Source: an uncultured Asticcacaulis sp. (GTDB taxonomy: Bacteria > Pseudomonadota > Alphaproteobacteria > Caulobacterales > Caulobacteraceae). Taken from it: DNA of 8,383 nt. The translations under genes were made by a program, and so were the position numbers. The DNA lies in contig CAMLPZ010000187.1 in NCBI GenBank assembly GCA_946482045.1, forward strand, positions 1 through 8,383. The letters are read 5' to 3'. Each line of letters starts with the position of its first letter. Position 1 is the stretch's first letter. The notes beneath the pieces were generated by a model. That model saw only the letters and a list, made by a program, of their open reading frames with translations, searched no databases and was not told the origin of the DNA. Positions 1-5,947 of the stretch are shown here, one piece after another.

Positions 1-446
1 TTGACGATTTCGCCGACGCGGTCCTTGAACTCGTCGTACTGGCGCTCGCGCTCGGCTTCGCGCACCTTGTGCGTCACGACCTGGCGGGCCATCTGGGTCT
101 GGACGCGGCCCAGCTCGAACGGCGGCAGCGTCTCGACATATTCCTTGCCGACAAAAGCTTCCTTGTCACTACGCAGGGCTTCGGTCAGCGAACGCTGGGC
201 GTACTCGTTCTCGACTTCTTCGTCGTTCACGACGGTAACGTGCCGAGTGATGGTCATTTCACCCGAACGGGCGTCGATATGGACGCGGATGTCGTGGTCG
301 GCGCCATAGCGGTTGCGTGCGGCCTTCTGTATCGCTTCCTCGATGGAGGCGATGACCACGGTCTTGTCGATCGACTTCTCGCGCGCGACGGCCTCTGCGA
401 TCTGCAGCAGTTCCTGGCGGTTGGCGCTAATCCCGGTGAAGCTCAT
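1..446 (-). CDS. nusA: NusA transcription termination/antitermination factor, N-terminal part (cut by window edge)
   Basis: NusA binds RNA polymerase and nascent RNA and tunes pausing, intrinsic termination and antitermination. About 148 codons are visible. They begin [20 protein letters not shown] and continue with [39 protein letters not shown] and [20 protein letters not shown], the typical NusA N-terminal RNA-polymerase-binding domain. The sequence leaves the window at GEIV, where the S1 domain normally begins; the S1 and KH domains are not visible. The ATG at 446 overlaps the rimP stop as ATGA, and an AGAGGA ribosome binding site (461-456) lies inside the codons for the acidic RimP tail, so translation is probably coupled to rimP. 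In related genomes ylxR and infB usually follow. Identification is secure; only completeness is unknown. Confidence 0.96.
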   Translation of the reverse strand, partial: MSFTGISANRQELLQIAEAVAREKSIDKTVVIASIEEAIQKAARNRYGADHDIRVHIDARSGEMTITRHVTVVNDEEVENEYAQRSLTEALRSDKEAFVGKEYVETLPPFELGRVQTQMARQVVTHKVREAERERQYDEFKDRVGEIV

Positions 447-1075
447 CGGTGGGTGTCCTCTTCTTCGTCGTCGTCGTTTGCAGCATCATCGTCTTCGAAA
501 TCGTCATCGAAGTCGTCGTCGCTGAAATCTTCTTCGTTCTCGTCTTCGTCCGACTGGGCAGCCCGTTTCTCAGCGCCCTTCTTCATCAACTCGTCGGTGA
601 GAACCAGCTTGGCGTCGATGATCCAGGCAAACGGAATCATCGCCGTGTCTTCGTCGTCTTCCAGGTTGATGGCGACGTGATCGTCCTCGATGCCGGCCAG
701 TACGCCACGGAAACGCTTGCGGCCCTCCGCCAGGCGGTCGAGTTCGAGGCGGGCCTCGTAGCCCTCATAGGTCTCGAAATCCTCGAGGCGCGTCAGCGGC
801 CGGTCAATGCCGGGCGACGAGACTTCGAGGATGTATTCGCCGGAGATCGGGTCGCTTTCGTCCATATAGGCCGAGATGGCGCGCGACAGGCGGGCGCATT
901 CGTTGACATTGATATCACCGTCGCGCTTACGCTCGGCCATGACCTGCAGACGGCGCGCCCCACCCGGCTTGTTCGAGCCCATCAGACGCACGCGTACGAT
1001 ATTCAGCCCCAGCGTTTCGGCGATGGGGTCGAAAATTTCGATCAGCTTGCGGTCTTCAGTGGTTTTGGCGCGCAC
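443..1075 (-). CDS. rimP: Ribosome maturation factor RimP with a long acidic C-terminal tail
   Basis: RimP assists maturation of the 30S ribosomal subunit. The 210-residue protein has the two-domain RimP body: an N-terminal domain with [23 protein letters not shown] (about 43-65), the signature SSPGIDRPL at 86-94, and a C-terminal SH3-like domain with [20 protein letters not shown] (about 122-141). I chose the GTG start at 1075 because [20 protein letters not shown] matches the usual alphaproteobacterial N-terminus; the frame is open further upstream, but that stretch is leader hairpin and cytochrome gene sequence. No good ribosome binding site precedes the GTG, and a TTG 9 codons upstream (GGGAGGG before it) is an alternative. 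Residues 176-207 form an acidic tail with 24 Asp/Glu, beyond the usual family end. The gene overlaps nusA by 4 bp and is the first gene of that operon, preceded by its own promoter and a leader terminator. Confidence 0.93.
   Translation of the reverse strand: MRAKTTEDRKLIEIFDPIAETLGLNIVRVRLMGSNKPGGARRLQVMAERKRDGDINVNECARLSRAISAYMDESDPISGEYILEVSSPGIDRPLTRLEDFETYEGYEARLELDRLAEGRKRFRGVLAGIEDDHVAINLEDDEDTAMIPFAWIIDAKLVLTDELMKKGAEKRAAQSDEDENEEDFSDDDFDDDFEDDDAANDDDEEEDTHR
455..550 (-). repeat. GAA/GAC-rich low-complexity tract encoding the RimP acidic tail
   Basis: The codons for RimP residues 176-207 are almost entirely GAC, GAT, GAA and GAG, giving a run of imperfect triplet repeats (gtc/ttc on the plus strand). 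The tract also carries the nusA ribosome binding site. Such repeats can change length by slippage, so tail length may differ among close relatives; that is inference. Confidence 0.7.
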
Positions 1076-1097
1076 GGTAGAGGTCTGTTCAGGTAAC

Positions 1098-1128
1098 AAA
1101 AAAGCGGCGGTCCCTCCCGGGCCGCCGC
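1098..1128 (-). terminator. Strong intrinsic terminator in the rimP leader
   Basis: On the minus strand GCGGCGGCCC pairs with GGG plus CCGCCGC (10 bp, one bulged A, GGGA loop) and is followed directly by six T residues (1103-1098). It lies 64 nt beyond the cytochrome gene stop and 23 nt before the rimP GTG. It could end the cytochrome transcript, but because the predicted rimP promoter lies upstream of it, rimP-nusA transcripts must also pass through it. Confidence 0.82.
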
Positions 1129-1142
1129 CGAAGCCTTTCGGC
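1127..1142 (-). promoter_or_regulatory. Leader hairpin just upstream of the rimP terminator
   Basis: On the minus strand GCCGAA-AGGC-TTCGGC forms a perfect 6-bp stem with a 4-nt loop. Its 3' arm shares two bases (1128-1127) with the 5' arm of the terminator stem, so the two helices abut and compete slightly. The arrangement suggests a structured leader; a regulatory role is inference. Confidence 0.5.
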
Positions 1143-1161
1143 AATCGGACGATGTGAGACC

Positions 1162-1190
1162 TATATAGGCGCGTCACCGTCAAATGCCAA
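1162..1190 (-). promoter_or_regulatory. Predicted sigma70-type promoter for rimP-nusA
   Basis: The minus strand has TTGGCA at 1190-1185, a 17-bp spacer, and TATATA at 1167-1162. The -35 starts immediately after the cytochrome gene's TGA (1194-1192). Initiation would fall near 1155 and give a leader of about 80 nt containing both hairpins. The spacing is ideal and the -10 close to consensus, but this is prediction from sequence only. Confidence 0.6.
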
Positions 1191-1191
1191 G

Positions 1192-1887
1192 TCAATTCTG
1201 AGAGGTTGCCGTATCCGCCTCCGGTTGCGGAGCGGTTTCCGCTGCCGGAGCCCCCTCTTCGGGGCTCAGATAATAGGTCGGTTCGCCGCCAAAGGCTTCG
1301 ACATAAGGCTCGGCGATCGTCACCGGATAGAGCCGGCCCGAATACATCATCAGGATCAGGTAGGTGACATAGACGCCGACACCGACCGCCACGACCAGGC
1401 ATGCCCAGGCCAGGCGGATATTGCTCTTCTTGAAGATACCATAGCAAATGCAGCCGATATGGGCGAAAATCGCCATGATCGCCAGGGCGTAATAGGGCAG
1501 AAAGAAATAGATCCACGGCTTGGTCAGCGTAATCGCGGCAAAGTCGAAATTGGTGTCGAGGTTGAACACCAGCCGCCCCATGAACACGCCGCCGACATGG
1601 ACGAGGATGAAAAAGGCCATATAGGCGCCCGACGCCGCCTGAAGCTGATGGATGAAATCCTTCTTCCTGGTCCAGATTTCCCGCGCCAGGGCAACGCCGG
1701 TGATGATCTGGATGACGAAGGCCATCAGGAGGACCAGCTCAACGATCGGATGGCGGTAAACCAGGCGCGCCGCTTCCAGGAACTGCTGGTGCGCGCCCTG
1801 CCCTTGCAGGCCAACCAGATGGTTGGCGAAATGCAGGCAGATAAAGGCAAAGATAAATCCCGCCGAAACCTTGTGCAGACGCTCCAT
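1192..1887 (-). CDS. Orphan SdhC/FrdC-superfamily cytochrome b-like membrane protein
   Basis: A 231-residue inner-membrane protein with five predicted helices (about 9-28, 48-68, 86-107, 125-150, 157-181) and a hydrophilic Pro/Ala/Glu C-terminal tail. Histidines within or next to helices (H19 and H23 in [10 protein letters not shown]97 in LVHVGG, H143 in FAHIG) suit heme ligation. The pattern [11 protein letters not shown]...NHLVGL...[10 protein letters not shown] resembles uncharacterised proteins of the succinate dehydrogenase/fumarate reductase transmembrane superfamily. No flavoprotein or iron-sulfur subunit gene is nearby, so it is not an ordinary complex II subunit, and its substrate or redox partner cannot be read from the sequence. 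The ATG at 1887 has a strong GGGGGAG ribosome binding site 6 nt upstream. A CtrA-type box lies 26-40 bp upstream of the ATG. It separates trmB from rimP, which are usually adjacent. Membrane topology is confident; heme binding and family are likely; function is unknown. Confidence 0.82.
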   Translation of the reverse strand: MERLHKVSAGFIFAFICLHFANHLVGLQGQGAHQQFLEAARLVYRHPIVELVLLMAFVIQIITGVALAREIWTRKKDFIHQLQAASGAYMAFFILVHVGGVFMGRLVFNLDTNFDFAAITLTKPWIYFFLPYYALAIMAIFAHIGCICYGIFKKSNIRLAWACLVVAVGVGVYVTYLILMMYSGRLYPVTIAEPYVEAFGGEPTYYLSPEEGAPAAETAPQPEADTATSQN

Positions 1888-1912
1888 TACGCACTCCCCC
1901 GAAAGCCAATGG

Positions 1913-1927
1913 TTAACATTGTCTTAA
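1913..1927 (-). promoter_or_regulatory. CtrA-type binding box upstream of the cytochrome-like gene
   Basis: The minus strand reads TTAAGACAATGTTAACC, a perfect TTAA-N7-TTAAC match to the recognition sequence of the alphaproteobacterial cell-cycle regulator CtrA. It lies in the 73-bp gap between trmB and the membrane-protein gene. I could not find a convincing -10 element at the expected distance, so activation and repression are both possible. CtrA control is inference. Confidence 0.6.
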
Positions 1928-1960
1928 TTTGGCAGCCTTGACTAGGGGTGCGGATGGTGA

Positions 1961-2644
1961 TCAGCGCGGCCGGCGGACAAAGTCGAGAAACACCGGCTTG
2001 CAGTCGCCAAGCCCCTTGGTCTCATAGCGCGTTGTCAGATGATCGACCGGCGGGACATTCCAGTCGGCCTGGCTTTGCGCCCCCCACTCAAAATGTGGAC
2101 TGGCCAGGAAGCGCTCCAGCGTCCAGTCGGCATAACCAGCCCAGTCCGTGGCAAAGCGCAAACGCCCCCCATCCTTCAGGAGACGCGCGAAGGCCGCGAT
2201 GGTTTCCGGCTGGATCAGGCGGCGTTTGTTGTGGCGCGCCTTGTGCCACGGATCGGGGAACAGGATAAATATGCGATCCAGGCTGGCATCGGGTAGCTTG
2301 TCGAGCAGAGGACGCGCATCATCGCTCAGAATGCGGACATTGCTGAGCACCTGTTCCTCAACGTGGCGCAAAGCCGAACCGACACCGTTGATAAAGGGCT
2401 CGCAGCCAATCAGCATGACATTTGGATTGCGCGCCGCCTGGCCGGCCAGATGTTCGCCGCCGCCAAAACCTATCTCCAGCCACAACATATCGGCCTTCAC
2501 GATGTCGGCCAAGCTGTCGTCTGTCACGGCGATACGTGGTAGAAGCGTCTCGAACAGCCCGGCCTGACGCGGCTTTAGTGTCCGGGCCTTGATACGGCCA
2601 AATGAGCGCAGCGGCGCATGAATCTTTGGATTATCCTCAGTCAT
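1961..2644 (-). CDS. trmB: tRNA (guanine-N7-)-methyltransferase TrmB
   Basis: TrmB transfers a methyl group from S-adenosylmethionine to N7 of G46 in the variable loop of many tRNAs, in the cytosol. The 227-residue length is typical. Family motifs are all present: SAM-binding LEIGFGGGEHL at 56-66, the acidic loop GCEPF at 80-84, FPDPWHKARHNKRRL at 129-143 (catalytic and tRNA contacts), and the C-terminal TTRYETKG at 204-211. The ATG at 2644 has only a weak AAGAG ribosome binding site, and the messenger just upstream can fold into hairpins. No promoter is obvious in the 155-bp gap, so it may be read from the regulator gene upstream. In many alphaproteobacteria metK, which makes its methyl donor, lies directly upstream; here it does not. 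Confidence 0.96.
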   Translation of the reverse strand: MTEDNPKIHAPLRSFGRIKARTLKPRQAGLFETLLPRIAVTDDSLADIVKADMLWLEIGFGGGEHLAGQAARNPNVMLIGCEPFINGVGSALRHVEEQVLSNVRILSDDARPLLDKLPDASLDRIFILFPDPWHKARHNKRRLIQPETIAAFARLLKDGGRLRFATDWAGYADWTLERFLASPHFEWGAQSQADWNVPPVDHLTTRYETKGLGDCKPVFLDFVRRPR

Positions 2645-2649
2645 GCGGC

Positions 2650-2740
2650 GCTCTTAGAGCATTGCCCGCCTCAGATGAAGCGGGGCAATCTCTAAATTTT
2701 TCGTTTTATCGCATTTCCTGCCGGTAAACCGATTTTCGTC
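2650..2740. repeat. Palindromic extragenic repeat in the HTH-trmB gap
   Basis: Plus-strand 2656-2693 is an imperfect palindrome: AGAG (2656-2659) pairs with CTCT (2690-2693) and ATTGCCC (2661-2667) with GGGCAAT (2683-2689), with single bulges and an inner GC pair. On the minus strand it is preceded by CGGTTTACCG and GGAAATGCGATAAAACGA. This pairing of an aaccggttt-like core, an aaatgcg-aaaac segment and a tagagcatt end resembles, from memory, a dispersed intergenic palindrome of alphaproteobacterial genomes. Only one copy is visible in the window, so repeat status depends on recognition rather than on a second copy. A shorter palindrome, GCTCT-T-AGAGC (2650-2660), shares bases with it. Confidence 0.5.
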
Positions 2741-2751
2741 CAGCACGGCAA

Positions 2752-2773
2752 TTAATCCCGCGCGCCGCACGGG
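2752..2773 (-). terminator. Possible weak terminator after the HTH regulator
   Basis: On the minus strand CCCGTGC-GGC-GCGCGGG forms a 7-bp stem (one G-T pair) at 2773-2757 and is followed by ATTAATT rather than a true T run. It lies 27 nt past the regulator stop codon. Termination would be partial at best. Confidence 0.3.
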
Positions 2774-2799
2774 AGTCATCTCAAACCTCGGCCGGCTGA

Positions 2800-3219
2800 T
2801 CAGGCGTCGTCGTCTTCCGCAAGGGCGCGAACCAATTCCAGCACACGGCGGCGTAGCTTGGCGGACTTGATCCGGGGAAAAGCTTCCGCCAATTCGATGC
2901 CTTCCGTGGTCATCAGGAAACCATGGACGAATTGCTCCGACTCGGATTCGGAAAAACCCTCGACGGCTTCCGTCTGGCCATAACCCTCAAAGAAATAGGC
3001 GACGGGAGCCTTCAGCGCACGGCCAATTTCATAAAGCTTCGAGGCGCTGATGCGGTTGGAGCCACGCTCGTATTTCTGAACCTGCTGAAAGGTAAGGTCT
3101 ATCGTCTCAGCAAGGCCTTCCTGACTCATGCCCAGAAATTTACGCCTCATCCTGACGCGCGCACCAACATGTAAATCTACAGGGTTTGGGCTACGATCCG
3201 TCTTTGAATTATCGTCCAA
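2800..3219 (-). CDS. Cro/CI (XRE)-family helix-turn-helix transcriptional regulator
   Basis: A 139-residue DNA-binding protein. Residues about 18-73 form an XRE helix-turn-helix domain: HVGARVRMRRKFLGMSQEGLAE, then LTFQQVQKYERGSNRISASK, whose TFQQVQKYERG (43-53) holds the recognition helix. The C-terminal part (about 85-139) is acidic then helical, with a charged end (LRRRVLELVRALAEDDD). It belongs to the abundant alphaproteobacterial family of short SinR-like regulators, often encoded between lnt and metK; its targets are unknown. The start is TTG at 3219, chosen because AGAGG lies 5 nt upstream; an internal ATG at codon 24 would cut into the domain. An out-of-frame ATG just upstream is discussed with the start-site entry. 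The first codons are AT-richer than the body. Family is certain; function is open. Confidence 0.9.
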   Translation of the reverse strand: MDDNSKTDRSPNPVDLHVGARVRMRRKFLGMSQEGLAETIDLTFQQVQKYERGSNRISASKLYEIGRALKAPVAYFFEGYGQTEAVEGFSESESEQFVHGFLMTTEGIELAEAFPRIKSAKLRRRVLELVRALAEDDDA

Positions 3220-3224
3220 CTTTG

Positions 3225-3242
3225 CCTCTACTTTTTTTTCAT
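3225..3242 (-). promoter_or_regulatory. Start region of the HTH gene: A8 tract, ribosome binding site and competing ATG
   Basis: On the minus strand ATG (3242-3240) is followed by eight A residues (3239-3232), then GTAGAGG (3231-3225), which serves as ribosome binding site for the TTG start at 3219. As written, the ATG reads MKKK then a TAG stop. With one extra A it would run in frame into the regulator as MKKKVEAKLDD. No ribosome binding site precedes the ATG. Confidence 0.55.
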
Positions 3243-3333
3243 TGTTAGTTAGTGCGCCAGCAACTCAACGTCGCATGCTCTGGCAATTCAACAGAACACA
3301 GTTGTGAAATCGTTTGCGCAGGTACGCTCACCT

Positions 3334-5073
3334 TCAACGACCAAAAAACTCCCTGTCACGGTCCTTTTTGATCATGCCTAGAAAAGTATCAAATGTAAAA
3401 ACAAATAAGGGGAAAAGATACAACAAAATTAAGACAAGCATACGTATGGTTGAATACGGCGTCTGCTGTACTCTTTGGGGAATAATCGAGTCCATATAGC
3501 CACGCTCGCCTGTTGCGAGTCTGTATCCTTTAACTATCCTGCCGAGTGGATCAACCAGCACGGATATTCCCGTTGGAGTTGATCTTATCATGGGAAGACC
3601 TTCTTCTATTGCACGATAACTGGCGAGATTAAGATGCTGTTGGGGGCCTGTTGTCGGCCCAAACCATGCGTCGTTCGAAATGTTGACAATCCAGTGCGGT
3701 CGACGCGGATCATGATCACCGGTATAGGTGGTCATATCCAAGCTCGGGAATATACCCTCGTAACAGATGAGCGGCAGAAAACGCGGTATTGAAGCAAACT
3801 GCACGGGTCTTGTACGCGCGCCGGGCGTAAAACTGTCGTCGAAGTGTGTCAGGGCGCTAAACCCAAGCGTGTTCAGCAGCGGCGCGACAGGTGTGAACTC
3901 CCCGAATGGCACAAGCTTGAACTTGTCGTACGCGCCTTCAACAATCGTTGTATCGCCTGATTGACGCAGCACCAGCATGGAATTTCGCCACAGCCAGCGG
4001 CTATCAGGTTGTGCTTCCTGGCGTGTCACGCCCATGATCAGCGACTGGTTCTCACGCAGCATGGTGGACAAAACCGGCGCCGTCCACGAATCCGAGGCGA
4101 ACAGGTCATTAGCGGTCGAAGGCAATGCGCCTTCAGGCCAGATGATGACGTGTGGAGCATGCGCATCGGGTTGCAAAGGCGCGTCAGCCAGATCCGCAGG
4201 TGTTGTCGCAGGCCATTTGACTACGCCTCCACCCGGCTTCGACGGGGCCTTGGTCATCGCGACGTAGTCCGTGAATATCTCGTCGAATGCCCCTCGCGTC
4301 CACTTCGCGCGCTGGCTCACGGCAGGTTGCACCACCCGCACCACCAGATCGGACGATCGAACGACAGTCGTCATGAGACGAAACTCACCGACCATAAAGC
4401 ATGTGACCCAGATACCAGCGCCGAACAGGACCGGCCACCAGCCTTTGACACCCTTTCTCGGCTGTACGACCGCCACGGCGGAAAAGACGAGGACTGTGAT
4501 AAAACTCAGGCCATAGACGCCAACATAGGCCGCCATCTGCGACATGGCGCTGCCGGCCTTCCAGGTCGAACCCGCCGGATTCCAAGGAAACCCGGACAGG
4601 ATGGTGCCACGCAGCACTTCGAACAGGCAGAACAGGCCGGTGAACAGCAGATAGCGGTGCGCACCGTCGGAGCGAAACTGCCTGTAAAGCAGAGCGAAGA
4701 CACCCCAGAACAGGCCTATACCAGACGGCAGGAGCGTTGCGGCAAAGGGCGCCATCCAGCCATAGGTGGCGGCATCGACCAGAAATGCCTCGGCCACCCA
4801 AAAGCAGCTAACCAGAAAATAGCAAAACCCAGCCAGCCAGCCGGCAAAGAAGACATCGCGGCGCGGGCGCACGCCAAAATCCTGCTCCAGCGCGAACAAC
4901 AGAAGCGCGTAACCCAGAAGGCCTGGCAGGAAGCCGAATGGCGGCTGGGCCAGAGCGATCAGGATGCCCGAGGCGGCGGCCAGGATGCGCGGTCTTGGGC
5001 GCAGGCGGTCAATTTCGCCCATGAGACGGGCGACCGTAGGATCCTTAAACCAGGCGCGCGCGCGGTCAATCAT
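3334..5073 (-). CDS. lnt: Apolipoprotein N-acyltransferase Lnt
   Basis: Lnt adds the third acyl chain to the N-terminal cysteine of lipoproteins in the inner membrane, the last step of lipoprotein maturation. From the ATG at 5073 it has 579 residues, slightly longer than E. coli Lnt. The N-terminal half holds hydrophobic helices (about 28-62, 75-95, 105-130, 140-156, 181-203, 210-227), including the family signature GFPWNPAG. The periplasmic nitrilase-fold domain (about 245-527) keeps the Glu-Lys-Cys triad: E314 in IIWPEGALPS, K384 in YDKFKLVPFGEF and C437 in LICYEGIFP. A last membrane helix lies at about 541-564. The frame is open 23 codons upstream, but those codons lie inside corC and look like shadow sequence; the chosen ATG overlaps the corC stop by 8 bp. 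The 3' end is AT-rich compared with the rest. Confidence 0.96.
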   Translation of the reverse strand: MIDRARAWFKDPTVARLMGEIDRLRPRPRILAAASGILIALAQPPFGFLPGLLGYALLLFALEQDFGVRPRRDVFFAGWLAGFCYFLVSCFWVAEAFLVDAATYGWMAPFAATLLPSGIGLFWGVFALLYRQFRSDGAHRYLLFTGLFCLFEVLRGTILSGFPWNPAGSTWKAGSAMSQMAAYVGVYGLSFITVLVFSAVAVVQPRKGVKGWWPVLFGAGIWVTCFMVGEFRLMTTVVRSSDLVVRVVQPAVSQRAKWTRGAFDEIFTDYVAMTKAPSKPGGGVVKWPATTPADLADAPLQPDAHAPHVIIWPEGALPSTANDLFASDSWTAPVLSTMLRENQSLIMGVTRQEAQPDSRWLWRNSMLVLRQSGDTTIVEGAYDKFKLVPFGEFTPVAPLLNTLGFSALTHFDDSFTPGARTRPVQFASIPRFLPLICYEGIFPSLDMTTYTGDHDPRRPHWIVNISNDAWFGPTTGPQQHLNLASYRAIEEGLPMIRSTPTGISVLVDPLGRIVKGYRLATGERGYMDSIIPQRVQQTPYSTIRMLVLILLYLFPLFVFTFDTFLGMIKKDRDREFFGR

Positions 5074-5947
5074 CCGCAGGCTGAAGATCTTCCGCCGCCG
5101 CAGTGCGCTTGTGCAGGCGCAGTTTCTTGATGCGGCGCGCATCGGCGTCGACGACTTCGATATCGTAGCCGGCCTCAGGATAAGGAACCACTTCGCCGCG
5201 CTGGGGAACCCGTCCCGCCAGCATGGTCACAAGGCCCGCCAGGGTGTCGATTTCCTCTTCGGCATCCGCCGGCACCAGATCGAGCCCCAACCTGTCCTCC
5301 AGCGCGCTCAGTTCGACGCGGCCGTCGGCTTCGATTTGCCCACCCGGCAGGTTGCGAATATCCTCTTCCGAGGCTTCATCGTATTCGTCGTCGATGTCGC
5401 CCACGACGGCTTCGATCAGGTCTTCCATGGTGACCAGGCCGTCTGTGCCGCCGAACTCGTCGATGACCAGCGCCATGTGCGTGCGCTGGGCCTTCATGCG
5501 CAACAGCAGCTCGGCGGCCGTCATGGACGACGGCACGTACAGGACTTCGCGGCGCAGGCGGTGCAGGACAGGTTCGGCCCAGTTCGGCGCCGCCCGGCCG
5601 GGCTCGGGCGCTAGCAGCTTCAAAACGTCCTTGATGTGCAGGACGCCGACCGGATCATCAAGCGTTTCACGGTAGATGGGCAGGCGCGAATGTTCGCTTT
5701 CGACGCACAGGCTGACCACATCGGCGAGCGTCGCGGACAGGTCGACCGAGATGATGTCGACGCGCGGGGTCATGACGTCGGCGACCGTCAGGGTCTGGAA
5801 TTCGCGGGCGTGCGTGATCAGGTCGCTGGTCGCCGCCGTATCTTCCACCACTGCACCGGACGCATCCAGCCGCTCGGCAGGCTTCTTGCCAAAGCCAAAC
5901 AGAGACAACAGGTTGAAGCCACCCGCCTGTCGATCGCTATCAGCCAT
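5066..5947 (-). CDS. corC: CorC/HlyC-type CBS-domain protein
   Basis: A 293-residue soluble protein of the short CorC (YbeX/TlyC) type, without the membrane DUF21 domain of longer relatives. After a variable N-terminus come two CBS domains (about 57-115 and 130-185), with VMTPR at 58-62, SRLPIYRE at 87-94 and the family signature DEFGGTDGLVTMEDLIE at 163-179. A CorC_HlyC domain follows (about 202-280: IEADGRVELSALEDRLG...AGRVPQRGE...GYDIEVVDADARRI). CBS pairs typically bind adenine nucleotides. Roles proposed for the family are magnesium/cobalt efflux and ribosome-related stress; the name haemolysin sometimes given is historical. The ATG at 5947 overlaps ybeY by 8 bp, and its end overlaps lnt by 8 bp. 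Identity as a family member is certain, while biochemical function is not settled. Confidence 0.93.
   Translation of the reverse strand: MADSDRQAGGFNLLSLFGFGKKPAERLDASGAVVEDTAATSDLITHAREFQTLTVADVMTPRVDIISVDLSATLADVVSLCVESEHSRLPIYRETLDDPVGVLHIKDVLKLLAPEPGRAAPNWAEPVLHRLRREVLYVPSSMTAAELLLRMKAQRTHMALVIDEFGGTDGLVTMEDLIEAVVGDIDDEYDEASEEDIRNLPGGQIEADGRVELSALEDRLGLDLVPADAEEEIDTLAGLVTMLAGRVPQRGEVVPYPEAGYDIEVVDADARRIKKLRLHKRTAAAEDLQPADD

Noticed and set aside
1076..1516. A rimP frame open far upstream of 1075, suggesting a 357-residue protein
   Set aside because: The extension runs through the terminator hairpin and the cytochrome gene and resembles no RimP N-terminus.
2645..2799. A SAM-sensing riboswitch left behind by metK
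   Set aside because: I could not fit a SAM-II or other SAM riboswitch core, and the palindrome plus repeat-like segment explains the structure better.
2939..2949. Two adjacent GANTC (CcrM methylation) sites
   Set aside because: They lie inside the HTH coding sequence, and single GANTC sites also occur elsewhere in the window; nothing links them to a promoter.
3961..5130. A 389-codon open frame on the plus strand opposite lnt
   Set aside because: It lies antisense to intact lnt catalytic codons, is rich in Arg/Gln/His as GC-rich shadow frames are, and shows no family motif.
5074..5142. A 23-codon upstream extension of lnt
   Set aside because: It is Arg/Cys/Ala-rich shadow sequence of the corC end; the ATG at 5073 fits the operon overlap pattern.
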